DNA from: Pseudomonadota bacterium
Lineage (GTDB): Bacteria > Pseudomonadota > Gammaproteobacteria > Burkholderiales > Ferrovaceae
Length of the DNA: 46,884 nucleotides
Direction: 5' to 3'
Assembly (NCBI GenBank): GCA_021805725.1
Contig: JAJZEH010000111.1
Coordinates: 1 to 46,884 of the forward strand
The notes beneath the pieces were generated by a model, which made no database searches, had not been told where the DNA came from, and was given only the letters and a program-made list of their open reading frames with translations. How positions within the stretch are numbered: the stretch's first letter is position 1; the number at the start of each line of letters is the position of its first letter. The translations under genes and the position numbers were made by a program. Positions 9,878 to 18,771 of this stretch are shown piece after piece.

Positions 9878-10506
9878 AACCCGCCGATCGCATCGCGCTG
9901 TTTACACGGCTGCAATCGGCCAACCCGCATCCCACCACGGAATTACATTACGCCAACCCGTTTCAGTTGCTGGTGGCCGTCATCCTGTCAGCGCAGGCCA
10001 CTGACAAGAGCGTCAATCTCGCCACCGCACCGCTCTTCAAAACCATTCACACGCCCGCTGCGCTGCTGGCCCTGGGGCAGGAGCGCTTTGAGCGGGCCAT
10101 CAAAACCATCGGGCTGTACCGCACCAAAGCGCGCAACGTGATGGCCACGGCACGGATCCTGGAGGAACAGCATGGTGGCGAGGTCCCCAACCGGCGCGAA
10201 GCCCTGGAAGCCCTCCCCGGCGTGGGTCGCAAAACCGCCAACGTGGTGCTCAACACCGCTTTTGGCCAGCCCACCATTGCCGTGGACACGCACATCTTTC
10301 GGGTGGCCAACCGTACCGGCCTTGCCCCGGGCAAAACGCCGCTGGAAGTGGAAATGAAGCTGCTCAAGGTCGTTCCTGCCGCATTCATGCAGGATGCGCA
10401 CCATTGGCTGATCCTGCACGGACGGTATGTGTGCAAGGCCCGTCAACCCGACTGCACCCACTGCATCATCCTGGACCTGTGCGCCTACGGAGCCAAGCAT
10501 GTTTAA
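9874..10506 (+). CDS. nth: Endonuclease III
   Basis: A bifunctional DNA glycosylase and AP lyase that removes oxidised pyrimidines in base-excision repair. The helix-hairpin-helix [13 protein letters not shown] carries the catalytic Lys at 120. [12 protein letters not shown] carries the catalytic Asp at 138. The C-terminal [4Fe-4S] loop has Cys187, 194, 197 and 203 ([17 protein letters not shown]). These positions equal those of the E. coli enzyme, and the length of 210 is also normal. The start overlaps the ferredoxin stop by four bases, and the stop overlaps the next gene. Confidence 0.97.
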   Translation: MKPADRIALFTRLQSANPHPTTELHYANPFQLLVAVILSAQATDKSVNLATAPLFKTIHTPAALLALGQERFERAIKTIGLYRTKARNVMATARILEEQHGGEVPNRREALEALPGVGRKTANVVLNTAFGQPTIAVDTHIFRVANRTGLAPGKTPLEVEMKLLKVVPAAFMQDAHHWLILHGRYVCKARQPDCTHCIILDLCAYGAKHV

Positions 10507-10918
10507 TCCTTCGCGGGATGAGGCGCGCCAGTTCTTTTTTGAGGTCTGGCGCAAGCAGCAAGACAAAACGCTGATGACTCCCCTGGAGAGCGTAGCCTGG
10601 GAAATCATCAGCCACCACCCCGAATATCACGACCTCCTGGCACACCCTGAAGCAGCGCTGGAACGCGAATGGTTTCCGGAACAGGGCGAGACCAACCCGT
10701 TCCTGCACCTGGGGTTGCACCTTGCCGTGGAAGAACAGCTTGCCATTGACCAGCCTCCCGGAATCAGGTCGGCCTACGAGGGGCTTTGTGCCCGCCTCAA
10801 AGACGAACACGCCGCACGCCACCATGTGCTGGAGTGCCTGGCCGAAGTGGTTTGGGAGGCCCAGCGTCACGGCACCCCGCTGGATGGGGCGCGCTATCTG
10901 GAACTGCTCAGGAAGTAG
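10499..10918 (+). CDS. DUF1841 family protein
   Basis: A 139-residue soluble protein starting [19 protein letters not shown] and containing a histidine- and acid-rich core (HHPEYHDLLAHPE, NPFLHLGLHLAVEEQL). This is the pattern of DUF1841, a family common in beta- and gammaproteobacteria and often next to nth. No function is known to me. The ATG lies inside the last codons of nth, so it is the last gene of the moaA operon. The stop overlaps the convergent dnaQ gene by 11 bases. His and Glu spacing hints at metal binding, but that is only a visual impression. Confidence 0.85.
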   Translation: MFNPSRDEARQFFFEVWRKQQDKTLMTPLESVAWEIISHHPEYHDLLAHPEAALEREWFPEQGETNPFLHLGLHLAVEEQLAIDQPPGIRSAYEGLCARLKDEHAARHHVLECLAEVVWEAQRHGTPLDGARYLELLRK

Positions 10919-11615
10919 ATAGCACCTTTTTCCAGAGACATTGGCCCTTGCTGGCCTGGTCTATTTTTTCAAGCTGCTGCATGTGCCCGTCCAGTTCGTC
11001 GAGGCTGGCGTACTGCACCCGCAGGGGTTTAGCAGGACGCTGGAGCGTGGTTCGCGCAGGTCCCGAGGAATGACCCGGGTCCTCCATCATCAGCGCTTCC
11101 TGCCCACGAGTCATGGCAAGGTACACATCACCCAGCAGCTCGGCATCCAACAGTGCACCGTGGAAGGTGCGCCTGGAGTTGTCGATGCCGTAGCGTTCGC
11201 ACAGGGCATCCAGGGTATTGCGCTTGCCCGGGTGCAATTCACGCGCCACCATCAGGGTATCCACCACCTGGGGACAGCAAGCCGAGAGGGGTTCGCGGCC
11301 CAATCGCCTGAGTTCGTGGTTGAGAAAGCCTATGTCGAAAGCGGCGTTATGTATGACCAGTTCAGCGCCACCCACAAATTCCAGAAACTCCTCCACCACT
11401 TCTGCAAAACGGGGCTTGTCAGCCAGAAATTCAGTGGTTAATCCGTGCTTTTGCAAGGCGCCAGGATCGCTATCGCGGTCCGGATTGAGATATTTGTGAA
11501 AATGCTTTCCTGTGCGGCGCCGCTGAACGACCTCCACCAATCCAATTTCAACAACGCGGTGCCCTTTGGCGGGTTCGAGTCCGGTGGTTTCCGTATCCAG
11601 GATAATCTGTCTCAT
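10908..11615 (-). CDS. dnaQ: DNA polymerase III epsilon subunit (3'-5' exonuclease)
   Basis: This is the proofreading subunit of the replicative polymerase. ExoI motif ILDTETTGL gives metal ligands Asp7 and Glu9. ExoII is [16 protein letters not shown]. ExoIII-epsilon is [15 protein letters not shown], with catalytic His and Asp. The C-terminal tail about 180-235 is the flexible segment that binds the alpha subunit. Length 235 is normal. The start overlaps the rnhA stop by four bases, so the two are translationally coupled, an arrangement common in proteobacteria. Confidence 0.96.
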   Translation of the reverse strand: MRQIILDTETTGLEPAKGHRVVEIGLVEVVQRRRTGKHFHKYLNPDRDSDPGALQKHGLTTEFLADKPRFAEVVEEFLEFVGGAELVIHNAAFDIGFLNHELRRLGREPLSACCPQVVDTLMVARELHPGKRNTLDALCERYGIDNSRRTFHGALLDAELLGDVYLAMTRGQEALMMEDPGHSSGPARTTLQRPAKPLRVQYASLDELDGHMQQLEKIDQASKGQCLWKKVLSTS

Positions 11616-12064
11616 GGCGCAAGCCCTGCAAGGCCCCGATTGGCCAGTTCGTCCGCACGTTCATTGCCTGGATTGCCGGCATGCCCCTTCACCCAGCGCC
11701 AGTCAATCTGGTGCTTCGGCGTTTCCTGAACCAGCATCATCCACAGGTCGGCATTCTTGACGGGCTGCCTGCTGGCTGTTTTCCAGCCATTGCGCTGCCA
11801 TCCCTTGATCCACTCCGTAATGCCTTTCTGAACATATTGAGAGTCGGTGTGGAGGATGACCTGGCAAGGCCGCTTCAAGGCCTTGAGCGCCTCGATGACG
11901 GCAGTCAGCTCCATGCGGTTGTTGGTGGTCTGTGCTGCGCCGCCGCTCAGTTCCCGTCGCACGCCCTGGCAGTCCAGCAAGGCACCCCACCCTCCTGGGC
12001 CGGGATTTCCCTTGCATGCACCATCGGTATAAATTTCTACGATATTACTTGAATTTTTTATCAC
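11612..12064 (-). CDS. rnhA: Ribonuclease HI
   Basis: RNase HI cleaves RNA in RNA-DNA hybrids. All four catalytic carboxylates are visible: [19 protein letters not shown] (Asp14), [13 protein letters not shown] (Glu), [20 protein letters not shown] (Asp) and [15 protein letters not shown] (Asp). The His of the flexible loop ([11 protein letters not shown]) is also present. Length 150 is typical. It is followed directly by dnaQ with a four-base overlap. The 24-base gap to the upstream methyltransferase is very AT-rich. Confidence 0.97.
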   Translation of the reverse strand: MIKNSSNIVEIYTDGACKGNPGPGGWGALLDCQGVRRELSGGAAQTTNNRMELTAVIEALKALKRPCQVILHTDSQYVQKGITEWIKGWQRNGWKTASRQPVKNADLWMMLVQETPKHQIDWRWVKGHAGNPGNERADELANRGLAGLAP

Positions 12065-12088
12065 GACTGATTGTTTTATATATGTATA

Positions 12089-12892
12089 TTATTTTGGTAT
12101 GGCCTTGGCATCAAGACGCGTTGCTTTTATGGGGGGTGCACTGCGGATCAAACGCACCACTTTGTTTTCGGGATATTCCGTGCGTCGCACCGCAGAACGC
12201 ACGGCGCTGATCAAGGCCCTATCCGCGGGGGCACGGTTCCAGCGCGGCGTAATGAGGCGCACGCCCTGGACCCGCTTGATCGCCTCCAGCATGTAAACCC
12301 CGCCTCCCACGCCCCACCATCGGTCTCCTGCCGGCTCAAGGAAGCGAAAACGTCTCAGCCAGCGCTCGCTGGCGACGGGGGGCGCATAAGCCCAGAAGCG
12401 CCCGCCGTTCACCTCAAACCCCAGCAGCGCCAGCCAGTCCTTGAGGCGCGACAATGAAATGAAATGGCCACACCAGGGGTAGGAATACCTGCCACGTGAA
12501 AAAATCTGACGCATGCCCCAAAGGCTATTGGGATTGAAACCGGTAATGATGAGCCGCCCTTCGGGCATCATGACGCGGTCGATCTCGCGCAGAATGACGT
12601 GGGGGTTGCTCGAGAACTCCAGCGCATGAGGCAACACTGCCAGATCAATGCTTTGCGTGGCCACCGGCAAAGCCTCGGGGTTGGCGCGCAGGCACGATGC
12701 GGCATCACGGCTGACGGTGATCTTGTTGGGGATGCGATTGGCACGCAATGCCTCCAGCTCCGGCAAAAAAACCTGCAGCGCATTGAAACCAAATACGTTG
12801 GAAACAGCCTCATCCAGGACGGATTGCTCCCGTTGGAGCACATAAGTCCCCAAGGGCGTTTGAAGCCAGTCGTGCAAGGTTGCGTCAGCCAT
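12089..12892 (-). CDS. SAM-dependent methyltransferase (class I, type 11)
   Basis: A 267-residue protein starting MADATLHDWLQTPLGTYVLQ. It has a degenerate Rossmann methyltransferase core: ALPVATQSIDLAVLPHALEF at the acidic strand IV position, and VMMPEGRLIITGFNPNSLWG, typical of the type 11 family. Homologues sit between gloB and rnhA in many beta- and gammaproteobacteria. The substrate is not known to me. The classical SAM-binding E/DxGxGxG motif is not obvious, which fits this subfamily. A TTG 18 bases upstream could also start the frame. The gene is divergent from gloB across about 40 bases. Confidence 0.85.
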   Translation of the reverse strand: MADATLHDWLQTPLGTYVLQREQSVLDEAVSNVFGFNALQVFLPELEALRANRIPNKITVSRDAASCLRANPEALPVATQSIDLAVLPHALEFSSNPHVILREIDRVMMPEGRLIITGFNPNSLWGMRQIFSRGRYSYPWCGHFISLSRLKDWLALLGFEVNGGRFWAYAPPVASERWLRRFRFLEPAGDRWWGVGGGVYMLEAIKRVQGVRLITPRWNRAPADRALISAVRSAVRRTEYPENKVVRLIRSAPPIKATRLDAKAIPK

Positions 12893-12932
12893 GCCAGAAT
12901 TGTAGTCCAAACCGGTTCATTAAGAGCAATCC

Positions 12933-13706
12933 ATGCCAAACAGAATCCAGGTCAGCGGGATTCCCGCCTTCAAGGACAACTACATCTGGATCATCCACGA
13001 TGATCGCCATGCCGCCGTGGTGGATCCGGGTGATGCCGCCCCCGTTCTGCGGTTTCTGCAGGATCGGCAATTAACCCTTGCCGCCATACTGATCACCCAC
13101 CACCATTCCGATCACGTGGACGGCCTTTCCCAATTGCGGGAGCTGGCTGCAGTCCCTGTCTTCGGACCGCGCAATGAGGACATCGAGTACGTGACGCAAC
13201 GACTGGGCGAGCCCGATTCCATTACGCTTCCTCATCTGGGCATGGTCCTGCGGGTCATCGACGTGCCCGGGCATACAGCGGGGCATATCGCCTATTTTGG
13301 GGAAGACCGGCTGTTTTGCGGAGACACCCTGTTTGCCTGCGGATGCGGTCGGGTTTTTGAAGGAACGCCTGCGCAAATGTTCGATTCATTGGACAAGCTC
13401 GCTGCACTTCCGGAGAATACGGCGGTTTACTGTGCCCACGAGTACACCTTGTCCAACATTGCATTTGCCCAGGCCGTAGAACCTGATAATCTTCAACTGT
13501 ATCAACGCGCCATTGCCGCCACCGATACCCGCCGCCAGGGAAAACCGACCGTACCCAGCACGCTTGCCCTGGAAAAAACGACCAATCCCTTCCTGCGCTG
13601 CAGGGTTCCTGCCATCGCTCAGGCCATCGAGTCCCACACAGGAACGCACCCTGCCGACGCCATTGCCGTGTTCGCAGCCCTGCGGCAATGGAAAAACACA
13701 TTCTGA
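12933..13706 (+). CDS. gloB: Hydroxyacylglutathione hydrolase (glyoxalase II)
   Basis: This metallo-beta-lactamase-fold enzyme hydrolyses S-lactoylglutathione in methylglyoxal detoxification. The binuclear metal motif THHHSDHVDG supplies His56, His58, Asp60 and His61. Further ligands are in VPGHTAGHIAYF, LFCGDTLFACGCGRVFEG and YCAHEYTLSN. The C-terminal substrate domain contains TNPFLRCR, which contacts glutathione. Length 257 is normal. The stop region overlaps the start of the lytic transglycosylase by 19 bases. Confidence 0.96.
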   Translation: MPNRIQVSGIPAFKDNYIWIIHDDRHAAVVDPGDAAPVLRFLQDRQLTLAAILITHHHSDHVDGLSQLRELAAVPVFGPRNEDIEYVTQRLGEPDSITLPHLGMVLRVIDVPGHTAGHIAYFGEDRLFCGDTLFACGCGRVFEGTPAQMFDSLDKLAALPENTAVYCAHEYTLSNIAFAQAVEPDNLQLYQRAIAATDTRRQGKPTVPSTLALEKTTNPFLRCRVPAIAQAIESHTGTHPADAIAVFAALRQWKNTF

Positions 13707-15106
13707 CCCTACACTTGAAACTGCCGCAACTTCTCACGACCAGCTTGCTGATGGTGCTGCCGCTGTTCTGCGCTGCAGAAACGGTGACCACAGCAAAAGC
13801 TGCGCCCTCAGAAACCGAGCCCGTATTGGTTGCGCCCGCCGTCCCTGCTGCCGGGGCAACGCAGGGGACAACGCAGGGCGCTACGTCTGCCCAACTTTTG
13901 GCCGAGCGCACCCTGCCCATCACGCCTTTCGATTTGTGGGATCGCATTCGCGATGGCTTTGCAATGGATCCGCTCCCCGACGACCGCCTGGTCTATCGAC
14001 AAGTGGCCTGGTTTGCAGCGCGTCCTGACTATGTGGAGCGTACCGTGGAACGCAGCCGCCGCTACCTCTACTTCATCGTGGAAGAGGTACAACGACGCGG
14101 CATGCCCATGGAAATTGCCCTGCTGCCCATTGTGGAAAGTGCGTTCAATCCCCATGCCCTGTCCCGCAGCCAGGCTTCGGGCATGTGGCAATTCATTCCC
14201 TCCACCGGCCGCATCTTTGGCCTGCAACAGGACTGGTGGTACGACGGACGCAAGGACGTAGTGGCAGCCACTTACAGCGCACTGGATTACCTGCAAAAGC
14301 TCTACGACGAGTTTGGTTCCTGGGAACTCGCCCTTGCCGGTTATAACTGTGGCGAAGGAAAAATCCGGCGGGAAATAGCCTATAACATCGCCCATAACCG
14401 CCCCACTGATTACCAAAGCCTCAACTTGCCGGACGAGACCCGCAACTACGTGCCCAAGCTACTGGCAGCCAAGGCCATTGTCCTGGAACCCGAGCGTTAT
14501 GGCCTGAGTTTGGCTCCCGTTCCGGATGAACCCTACTTCGCAGCAGTGACCACGCGCAAGAAACTCGACACCAAGATTGCCGCCCAATTTGCAGAAATGA
14601 GCTCGGAAGAATTCCTGATGCTCAATCCCGGATTCAATCGCCCCGTCATCAGTCTGGACTTCAATCGGGAAAAAACCATTTTGGTACCTGCCGGCGTTGC
14701 TGACCGGTTCGTAGCGCGCCTGGAAGATCCCAACGTCAAGCTGCTGTCCTGGAAGACCCATCACCTGCGGCGCGGTGAACCACTCGACAAGGTGGCAAGC
14801 CAGTACGGACTTTCCAGTGAAGAGCTCAAACGCATCAATGGCATTGCCAGCAACAAGAAAGTGGCCGGGGGTGGCACCATTCTGGTTCCGGACAAATCAG
14901 GCGCTCCGAGCGGGCCCCTTGAACTGGACGGCAAGCCAGAGTCCGACTTTTCTCCCCCGGCGCCACCCGCGCGTTCCAGGCATTCCAGGAAGGGAAACCA
15001 CAAGTCCAAGGCGGCAAAGCCCGGCGGTAAAGCCAAGGCATCGACCACTGCCCATTCGGCAAAGAAGCCCACCGCAAAGAAACCGTCCCAGCCCCAGCAG
15101 AAGTAA
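13688..15106 (+). CDS. mltD: MltD-like membrane-bound lytic murein transglycosylase
   Basis: This periplasmic enzyme cleaves peptidoglycan glycan strands to 1,6-anhydromuramyl products. Residues 1-30 form an export signal ending near CAAET. The SLT domain has LLPIVESAFNPHALSRSQAS with catalytic Glu150, then GMWQFIPSTGRIFGL and LALAGYNCGEGKI. One LysM glycan-binding repeat is clear around residues 355-400 (HHLRRGEPLDKVASQYGL, RINGIA, GGGTILVP). The last 55 residues are rich in Lys, Ala, Pro and Ser and look disordered. E. coli MltD has two LysM repeats, so this form is shorter at that end. The frame starts inside gloB, and its stop is flush with the convergent yejF stop. Confidence 0.9.
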   Translation: MEKHILTLHLKLPQLLTTSLLMVLPLFCAAETVTTAKAAPSETEPVLVAPAVPAAGATQGTTQGATSAQLLAERTLPITPFDLWDRIRDGFAMDPLPDDRLVYRQVAWFAARPDYVERTVERSRRYLYFIVEEVQRRGMPMEIALLPIVESAFNPHALSRSQASGMWQFIPSTGRIFGLQQDWWYDGRKDVVAATYSALDYLQKLYDEFGSWELALAGYNCGEGKIRREIAYNIAHNRPTDYQSLNLPDETRNYVPKLLAAKAIVLEPERYGLSLAPVPDEPYFAAVTTRKKLDTKIAAQFAEMSSEEFLMLNPGFNRPVISLDFNREKTILVPAGVADRFVARLEDPNVKLLSWKTHHLRRGEPLDKVASQYGLSSEELKRINGIASNKKVAGGGTILVPDKSGAPSGPLELDGKPESDFSPPAPPARSRHSRKGNHKSKAAKPGGKAKASTTAHSAKKPTAKKPSQPQQK

Positions 15107-16777
15107 TCAGACGCCTCTGGGAATGGCCGACAACAACCGGCGGGTATAGGGATGTTGCGGATGTGCGTATATCCCGTCCGCATCGCCCGATTCCACCACG
15201 GCCCCGTCATGCATGACCAGCACCTGATCCGACATGTAATGGACTACGGCGAGATCGTGGGAAATGAACAGATAACTCATCTGAAATTCGTCTTGCAAGT
15301 CCTGCAGCAGGTTGAGCACCTGGGCTTGCACTGAAACATCGAGCGCCGACACGGATTCATCGCAAATCAGGATTTCCGGTTTCACCGTAAGGCAACGGGC
15401 GATGGCAATGCGCTGACGCTGACCGCCCGAAAACTCATGGGGATAACGCTGCAGGGCGTCCTGGGGCAACCCCACCCGCTGCAGCAGGTCGCGCGCCAGG
15501 GCCAAGCGTGCAGCGGCATTGCGTCCAATACCATGCAGCAACAGGGGCTCTGTCAGAATATCACCCACTGTAAATCGTGGATTGAGGGAAGCGTAAGGAT
15601 TCTGGAACACGATCTGGATGCGCCGCCTCAAAGCCATGGAATCCACGCTGCCGGGCTGACACAGGTTGTGACCTGAAAAAATGATCTCGCCGCCATCAGC
15701 ACCGAGCAACCCGGCAATAGTGAGTCCCAGGGTGGTTTTCCCGGAGCCGGACTCGCCCACGATACCCACCGTCTTGCCCCTCGCAAGGCGCAATGATGCG
15801 CCCTTAACCGCATGAAATGGACGCTTGTGCCAAAAGCCCTCGTTTATCATGAAGTCCTTGCATAGGTCACGCACCTCCAGAATGATCTCATCCTCGGGGC
15901 TGACCCCGCGTTTGCGAACCTTGCGCTCTACACCATCGTGGCCTTCTCCCATGAAATCCTCGATGACCCGCAGCCGATGCGGCCGCTCGCCCAAAGGCGG
16001 GCGGCAGGCCAACAAGGCTCGAGTGTAGGCGTCCTGAGGTGCGTCAAAGACCTGTCGCAGCGGACCCGCCTCGCGAACCACACCTTGTTTCATCACCACG
16101 ATTTGGGTGGCTATTTCAGACACCAGTGCAAGATCATGGGTGATGAACAGCACAGCCATGGAATGGCGATGCTGAAGGTCGGCAATCAAATCCAGGATCT
16201 GGCGCTGAATGGTCACGTCCAGGGCCGTGGTGGGTTCATCGGCAATCAGGAGGCGCGGCTGACAGCTGATGGCCATGGCAATCATGACACGTTGCTGCTG
16301 ACCGCCAGAGAGCTGGTGCGGATAGTCGTTCAGTCGGCGCTCCGGGTTTGCTATACCTACCTCCGCAAGCAGTTCGAGCGCACGATGACGCGCCTGTCGA
16401 CGCGACAATCCAAAGTGCAGGCGCAATCCCTCCATCAACTGCATACCAATGGAAAGCACCGGGTTGAGCGAACTCATGGGCTCCTGAAAAATGATGCCGA
16501 TTTCCTTGCCGCGCAAGGTGCGCAGTCGGGTGTCATCAAAACCCAGGATATTCTGATCGTTCCACAGAATACTGCTGCCAGGGGCCACATGCGCCAGCGA
16601 CTTCGGTAAAAGCCCCAGAATGGAGAGCGCCGTCACCGACTTGCCGCTACCCGACTCGCCCACGAGCGCCAGGGTGGTGCGCTCGGGTAAATCAAAGCTG
16701 ACTCCGTTCACCGCGGTGAATCGCTCCTCACGGCTGACCTGAAAATCGATTCGCAAATCGCTAACACTGAGCAGCAT
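15107..16777 (-). CDS. yejF: Peptide ABC transporter, duplicated ATP-binding protein YejF
   Basis: A 556-residue protein with two complete ABC ATPase domains fused in tandem. Domain 1 has Walker A GESGSGKSVTALSIL, signature LSGGQQQRVMIAMAI and Walker B LLIADEPTTALD. Domain 2 has GESGSGKTTLGLTI, FSGGQRQRIAIARCL and ILICDESVSALD, with the His switch in LFISHDLAVVHY. Each carries the oligopeptide/dipeptide-type C-terminal extension. It energises the YejABEF importer, known in enterobacteria for peptide and microcin C uptake. Gene order yejA-yejB-yejE-yejF in the minus direction is the standard one. Confidence 0.94.
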   Translation of the reverse strand: MLLSVSDLRIDFQVSREERFTAVNGVSFDLPERTTLALVGESGSGKSVTALSILGLLPKSLAHVAPGSSILWNDQNILGFDDTRLRTLRGKEIGIIFQEPMSSLNPVLSIGMQLMEGLRLHFGLSRRQARHRALELLAEVGIANPERRLNDYPHQLSGGQQQRVMIAMAISCQPRLLIADEPTTALDVTIQRQILDLIADLQHRHSMAVLFITHDLALVSEIATQIVVMKQGVVREAGPLRQVFDAPQDAYTRALLACRPPLGERPHRLRVIEDFMGEGHDGVERKVRKRGVSPEDEIILEVRDLCKDFMINEGFWHKRPFHAVKGASLRLARGKTVGIVGESGSGKTTLGLTIAGLLGADGGEIIFSGHNLCQPGSVDSMALRRRIQIVFQNPYASLNPRFTVGDILTEPLLLHGIGRNAAARLALARDLLQRVGLPQDALQRYPHEFSGGQRQRIAIARCLTVKPEILICDESVSALDVSVQAQVLNLLQDLQDEFQMSYLFISHDLAVVHYMSDQVLVMHDGAVVESGDADGIYAHPQHPYTRRLLSAIPRGV

Positions 16778-16792
16778 CGGGCCTCCTCGCGC

Positions 16793-17830
16793 TCAGTACC
16801 TGAGCTTGGGATCGAGCGCGTCGCGCAACGCGTCGGTCAGCATGCTAAAGGCCGTGACGAGAATCGCCATGGCCACCCCGGCTGCGGCAAGCTGCCACCA
16901 TTTTCCCAAAATCAGTTCATTCTGGGCTTCGTTGAGCATGCTGCCCCATGAGACCACATCCACCGGCACGCCAAATCCCAGAAAACTCAAGATGACCTCG
17001 GACTTGATAAATCCGACCACGTTCTGGGAAAGCTGCACCAGGATGACATGACTTGTGTTGGGGAGGATATGGATGAACATGCGCCGCGCATGTGACGCGC
17101 CCATGGCACCAGCAGCCAGCACGTACTCGCGGGTTTTGTGTTTGAGATACTCGGCCCGCACCAGGCGAAACACCCCCGTCCAGCCCGTCAGCCCCAGAAT
17201 CAGAACGAGGGTCACAACCCCCTTTTGCTGCAGCACAGCCGCGATGGCAAATACCAGCAACAGATACGGTATGGCCGTAAATACGCCGTACAACCAGTTG
17301 AGGGCATCATCCATCCAGCGCCCGAAGTACCCTGCCACCGCCCCCATCACGGTCCCCAACAGGGTGGCGAGCACCGCGGCCACCAATCCCACCAGAATCG
17401 AGGTTTCACTGCCCTTGATGACCTTGGTCAATACGTCATGCCCCCATTTGTCGCCGCCCAGGGGCAGTGACAACCGGCGCGGCGCCTCGGTAAAAACCTG
17501 TGCGCCCGGATGCCGCGCCCGAATGGCAGCAAGCTCTGCAGCCAGGGGATCCTGCAACCCATAAAGCGGTATCGGACCCGAGGGGCCTTGCTCAACCCGC
17601 GAAGGCTGCGCAGTCTCGTCCTGGTCATCAGCCATAAACACCGGAGGGGCATAATTCACGCCCACCTCCCGGGTCCAATCGGTGGCCACCCAACCCATGA
17701 GCGCCAGGAGCACCACAAGCAGGTAGCAGCCCACCACGATGAGCGCCGTCATGCCCACCCGGTCGCGCTGCAACCGCCTCCAGGCCAGCGTCCAGAGCCC
17801 CGCGGAAGGTTCAGGGGTCATGGCGCTCAT
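16793..17830 (-). CDS. yejE: Peptide ABC transporter permease YejE
   Basis: A 345-residue inner-membrane permease of the DppC/OppC type. A membrane helix near residues 27-50 (IVVGCYLLVVLLALMGWV) is followed by a long periplasmic segment. Next is the transmembrane core with LVGLVAAVLATLLGTVMGAV and the EAA-type coupling loop AAGAMGASHARRMFIHILPN, which contacts the ATPase. The C-terminus ILVTAFSMLTDALRDALDPK is typical. The start overlaps the yejB stop by four bases, and yejF follows after 15 bases. Confidence 0.93.
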   Translation of the reverse strand: MSAMTPEPSAGLWTLAWRRLQRDRVGMTALIVVGCYLLVVLLALMGWVATDWTREVGVNYAPPVFMADDQDETAQPSRVEQGPSGPIPLYGLQDPLAAELAAIRARHPGAQVFTEAPRRLSLPLGGDKWGHDVLTKVIKGSETSILVGLVAAVLATLLGTVMGAVAGYFGRWMDDALNWLYGVFTAIPYLLLVFAIAAVLQQKGVVTLVLILGLTGWTGVFRLVRAEYLKHKTREYVLAAGAMGASHARRMFIHILPNTSHVILVQLSQNVVGFIKSEVILSFLGFGVPVDVVSWGSMLNEAQNELILGKWWQLAAAGVAMAILVTAFSMLTDALRDALDPKLRY

Positions 17831-18771
17831 TCGAAATGGACCCTCGGATCAAGCGCCCGATAGAGGAGATCTCCCAACAGATTGGCCAGCAACGTGGCCA
17901 TGGCCACATAGACGGTGGCCGCCTTGATGATGGGAAAGTCGCTGCGCTCCACCGCCATGATGATTTCCCGACCAATGCCTGGAATGGCAAAAAAACGCTC
18001 CAGCAGAAAAGCGCCAGTCAACAGCGCGGGCAGCCCCATCAATACGTTGGTGACGATGGGAATGGCGGCATTGCGCAGCACATGGACCAACAGGATGCGT
18101 CGCTCAGAAAGTCCCTTGGCGCGGGCCGTGCGCACATAATCCTGGCCAACCTCATCCAGGATAAAGGTACGGTAGAGCCGTACCGAGGGTGCGACGCTCA
18201 CCATCAGCCCCAACAGGATGGGCAGGACAGCGTAGGTGGTGAGGTTGCGCCACAGATGGTCGCTCCACCCCTTGACGGGAAACCATCCCAGCAGTGAGGC
18301 GAACACGTATTGCCCCACGATGATGTAGATGAGAAGGCTGATGGACATCATCACCGTGCTCGTCACCATCAAGGTGCGGTCCAGTACCGAGCCGCGCAGC
18401 GCCGCCACGGCAAGAGCCACCACGATGGCCACGAACGTTTCCAGCACCAGCATCGGCACCAGCAGCACCAGCGATGGACCGAGGCGCGTCCTGAAAATTT
18501 CGGAGACGGGTTCGCGCGTGGCCCAACTGTTGCCAAAATCACCTGTTACGATCTGGCGCACAAAAATCAGCAACTGTTCCCAGAGGGGGCGATCCACTCC
18601 CAACTGGTGCCGGATGTTGGCGATGTCATCCGGGTTGGCCATTTTGCCAGCCAGAACATAGGCCGGGTCGCCGCCTACCCAGTTGAACAGCAAGAACACC
18701 AGCAGGACTACGCCCAGCATGGTTGGAATCATTTGCCACAAGCGCCGGAAGAGAAATGCCGCAAGGTTCAT
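17827..18771 (-). CDS. yejB: Peptide ABC transporter permease YejB
   Basis: A DppB/OppB-type permease of 314 residues. The start is set at [20 protein letters not shown], whose ATG overlaps the yejA stop in an ATGA. A longer upstream frame lies inside yejA and is not needed. It shows the family pattern: N-terminal helix, GGDPAYVLAGKMANPDDI periplasmic loop, five further helices, and the coupling loop RTARAKGLSERRILLVHVLRN. The C-terminus is FYSLL-like: LLANLLGDLLYRALDPRVHF. It forms the membrane channel together with YejE. Confidence 0.93.
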   Translation of the reverse strand: MNLAAFLFRRLWQMIPTMLGVVLLVFLLFNWVGGDPAYVLAGKMANPDDIANIRHQLGVDRPLWEQLLIFVRQIVTGDFGNSWATREPVSEIFRTRLGPSLVLLVPMLVLETFVAIVVALAVAALRGSVLDRTLMVTSTVMMSISLLIYIIVGQYVFASLLGWFPVKGWSDHLWRNLTTYAVLPILLGLMVSVAPSVRLYRTFILDEVGQDYVRTARAKGLSERRILLVHVLRNAAIPIVTNVLMGLPALLTGAFLLERFFAIPGIGREIIMAVERSDFPIIKAATVYVAMATLLANLLGDLLYRALDPRVHFE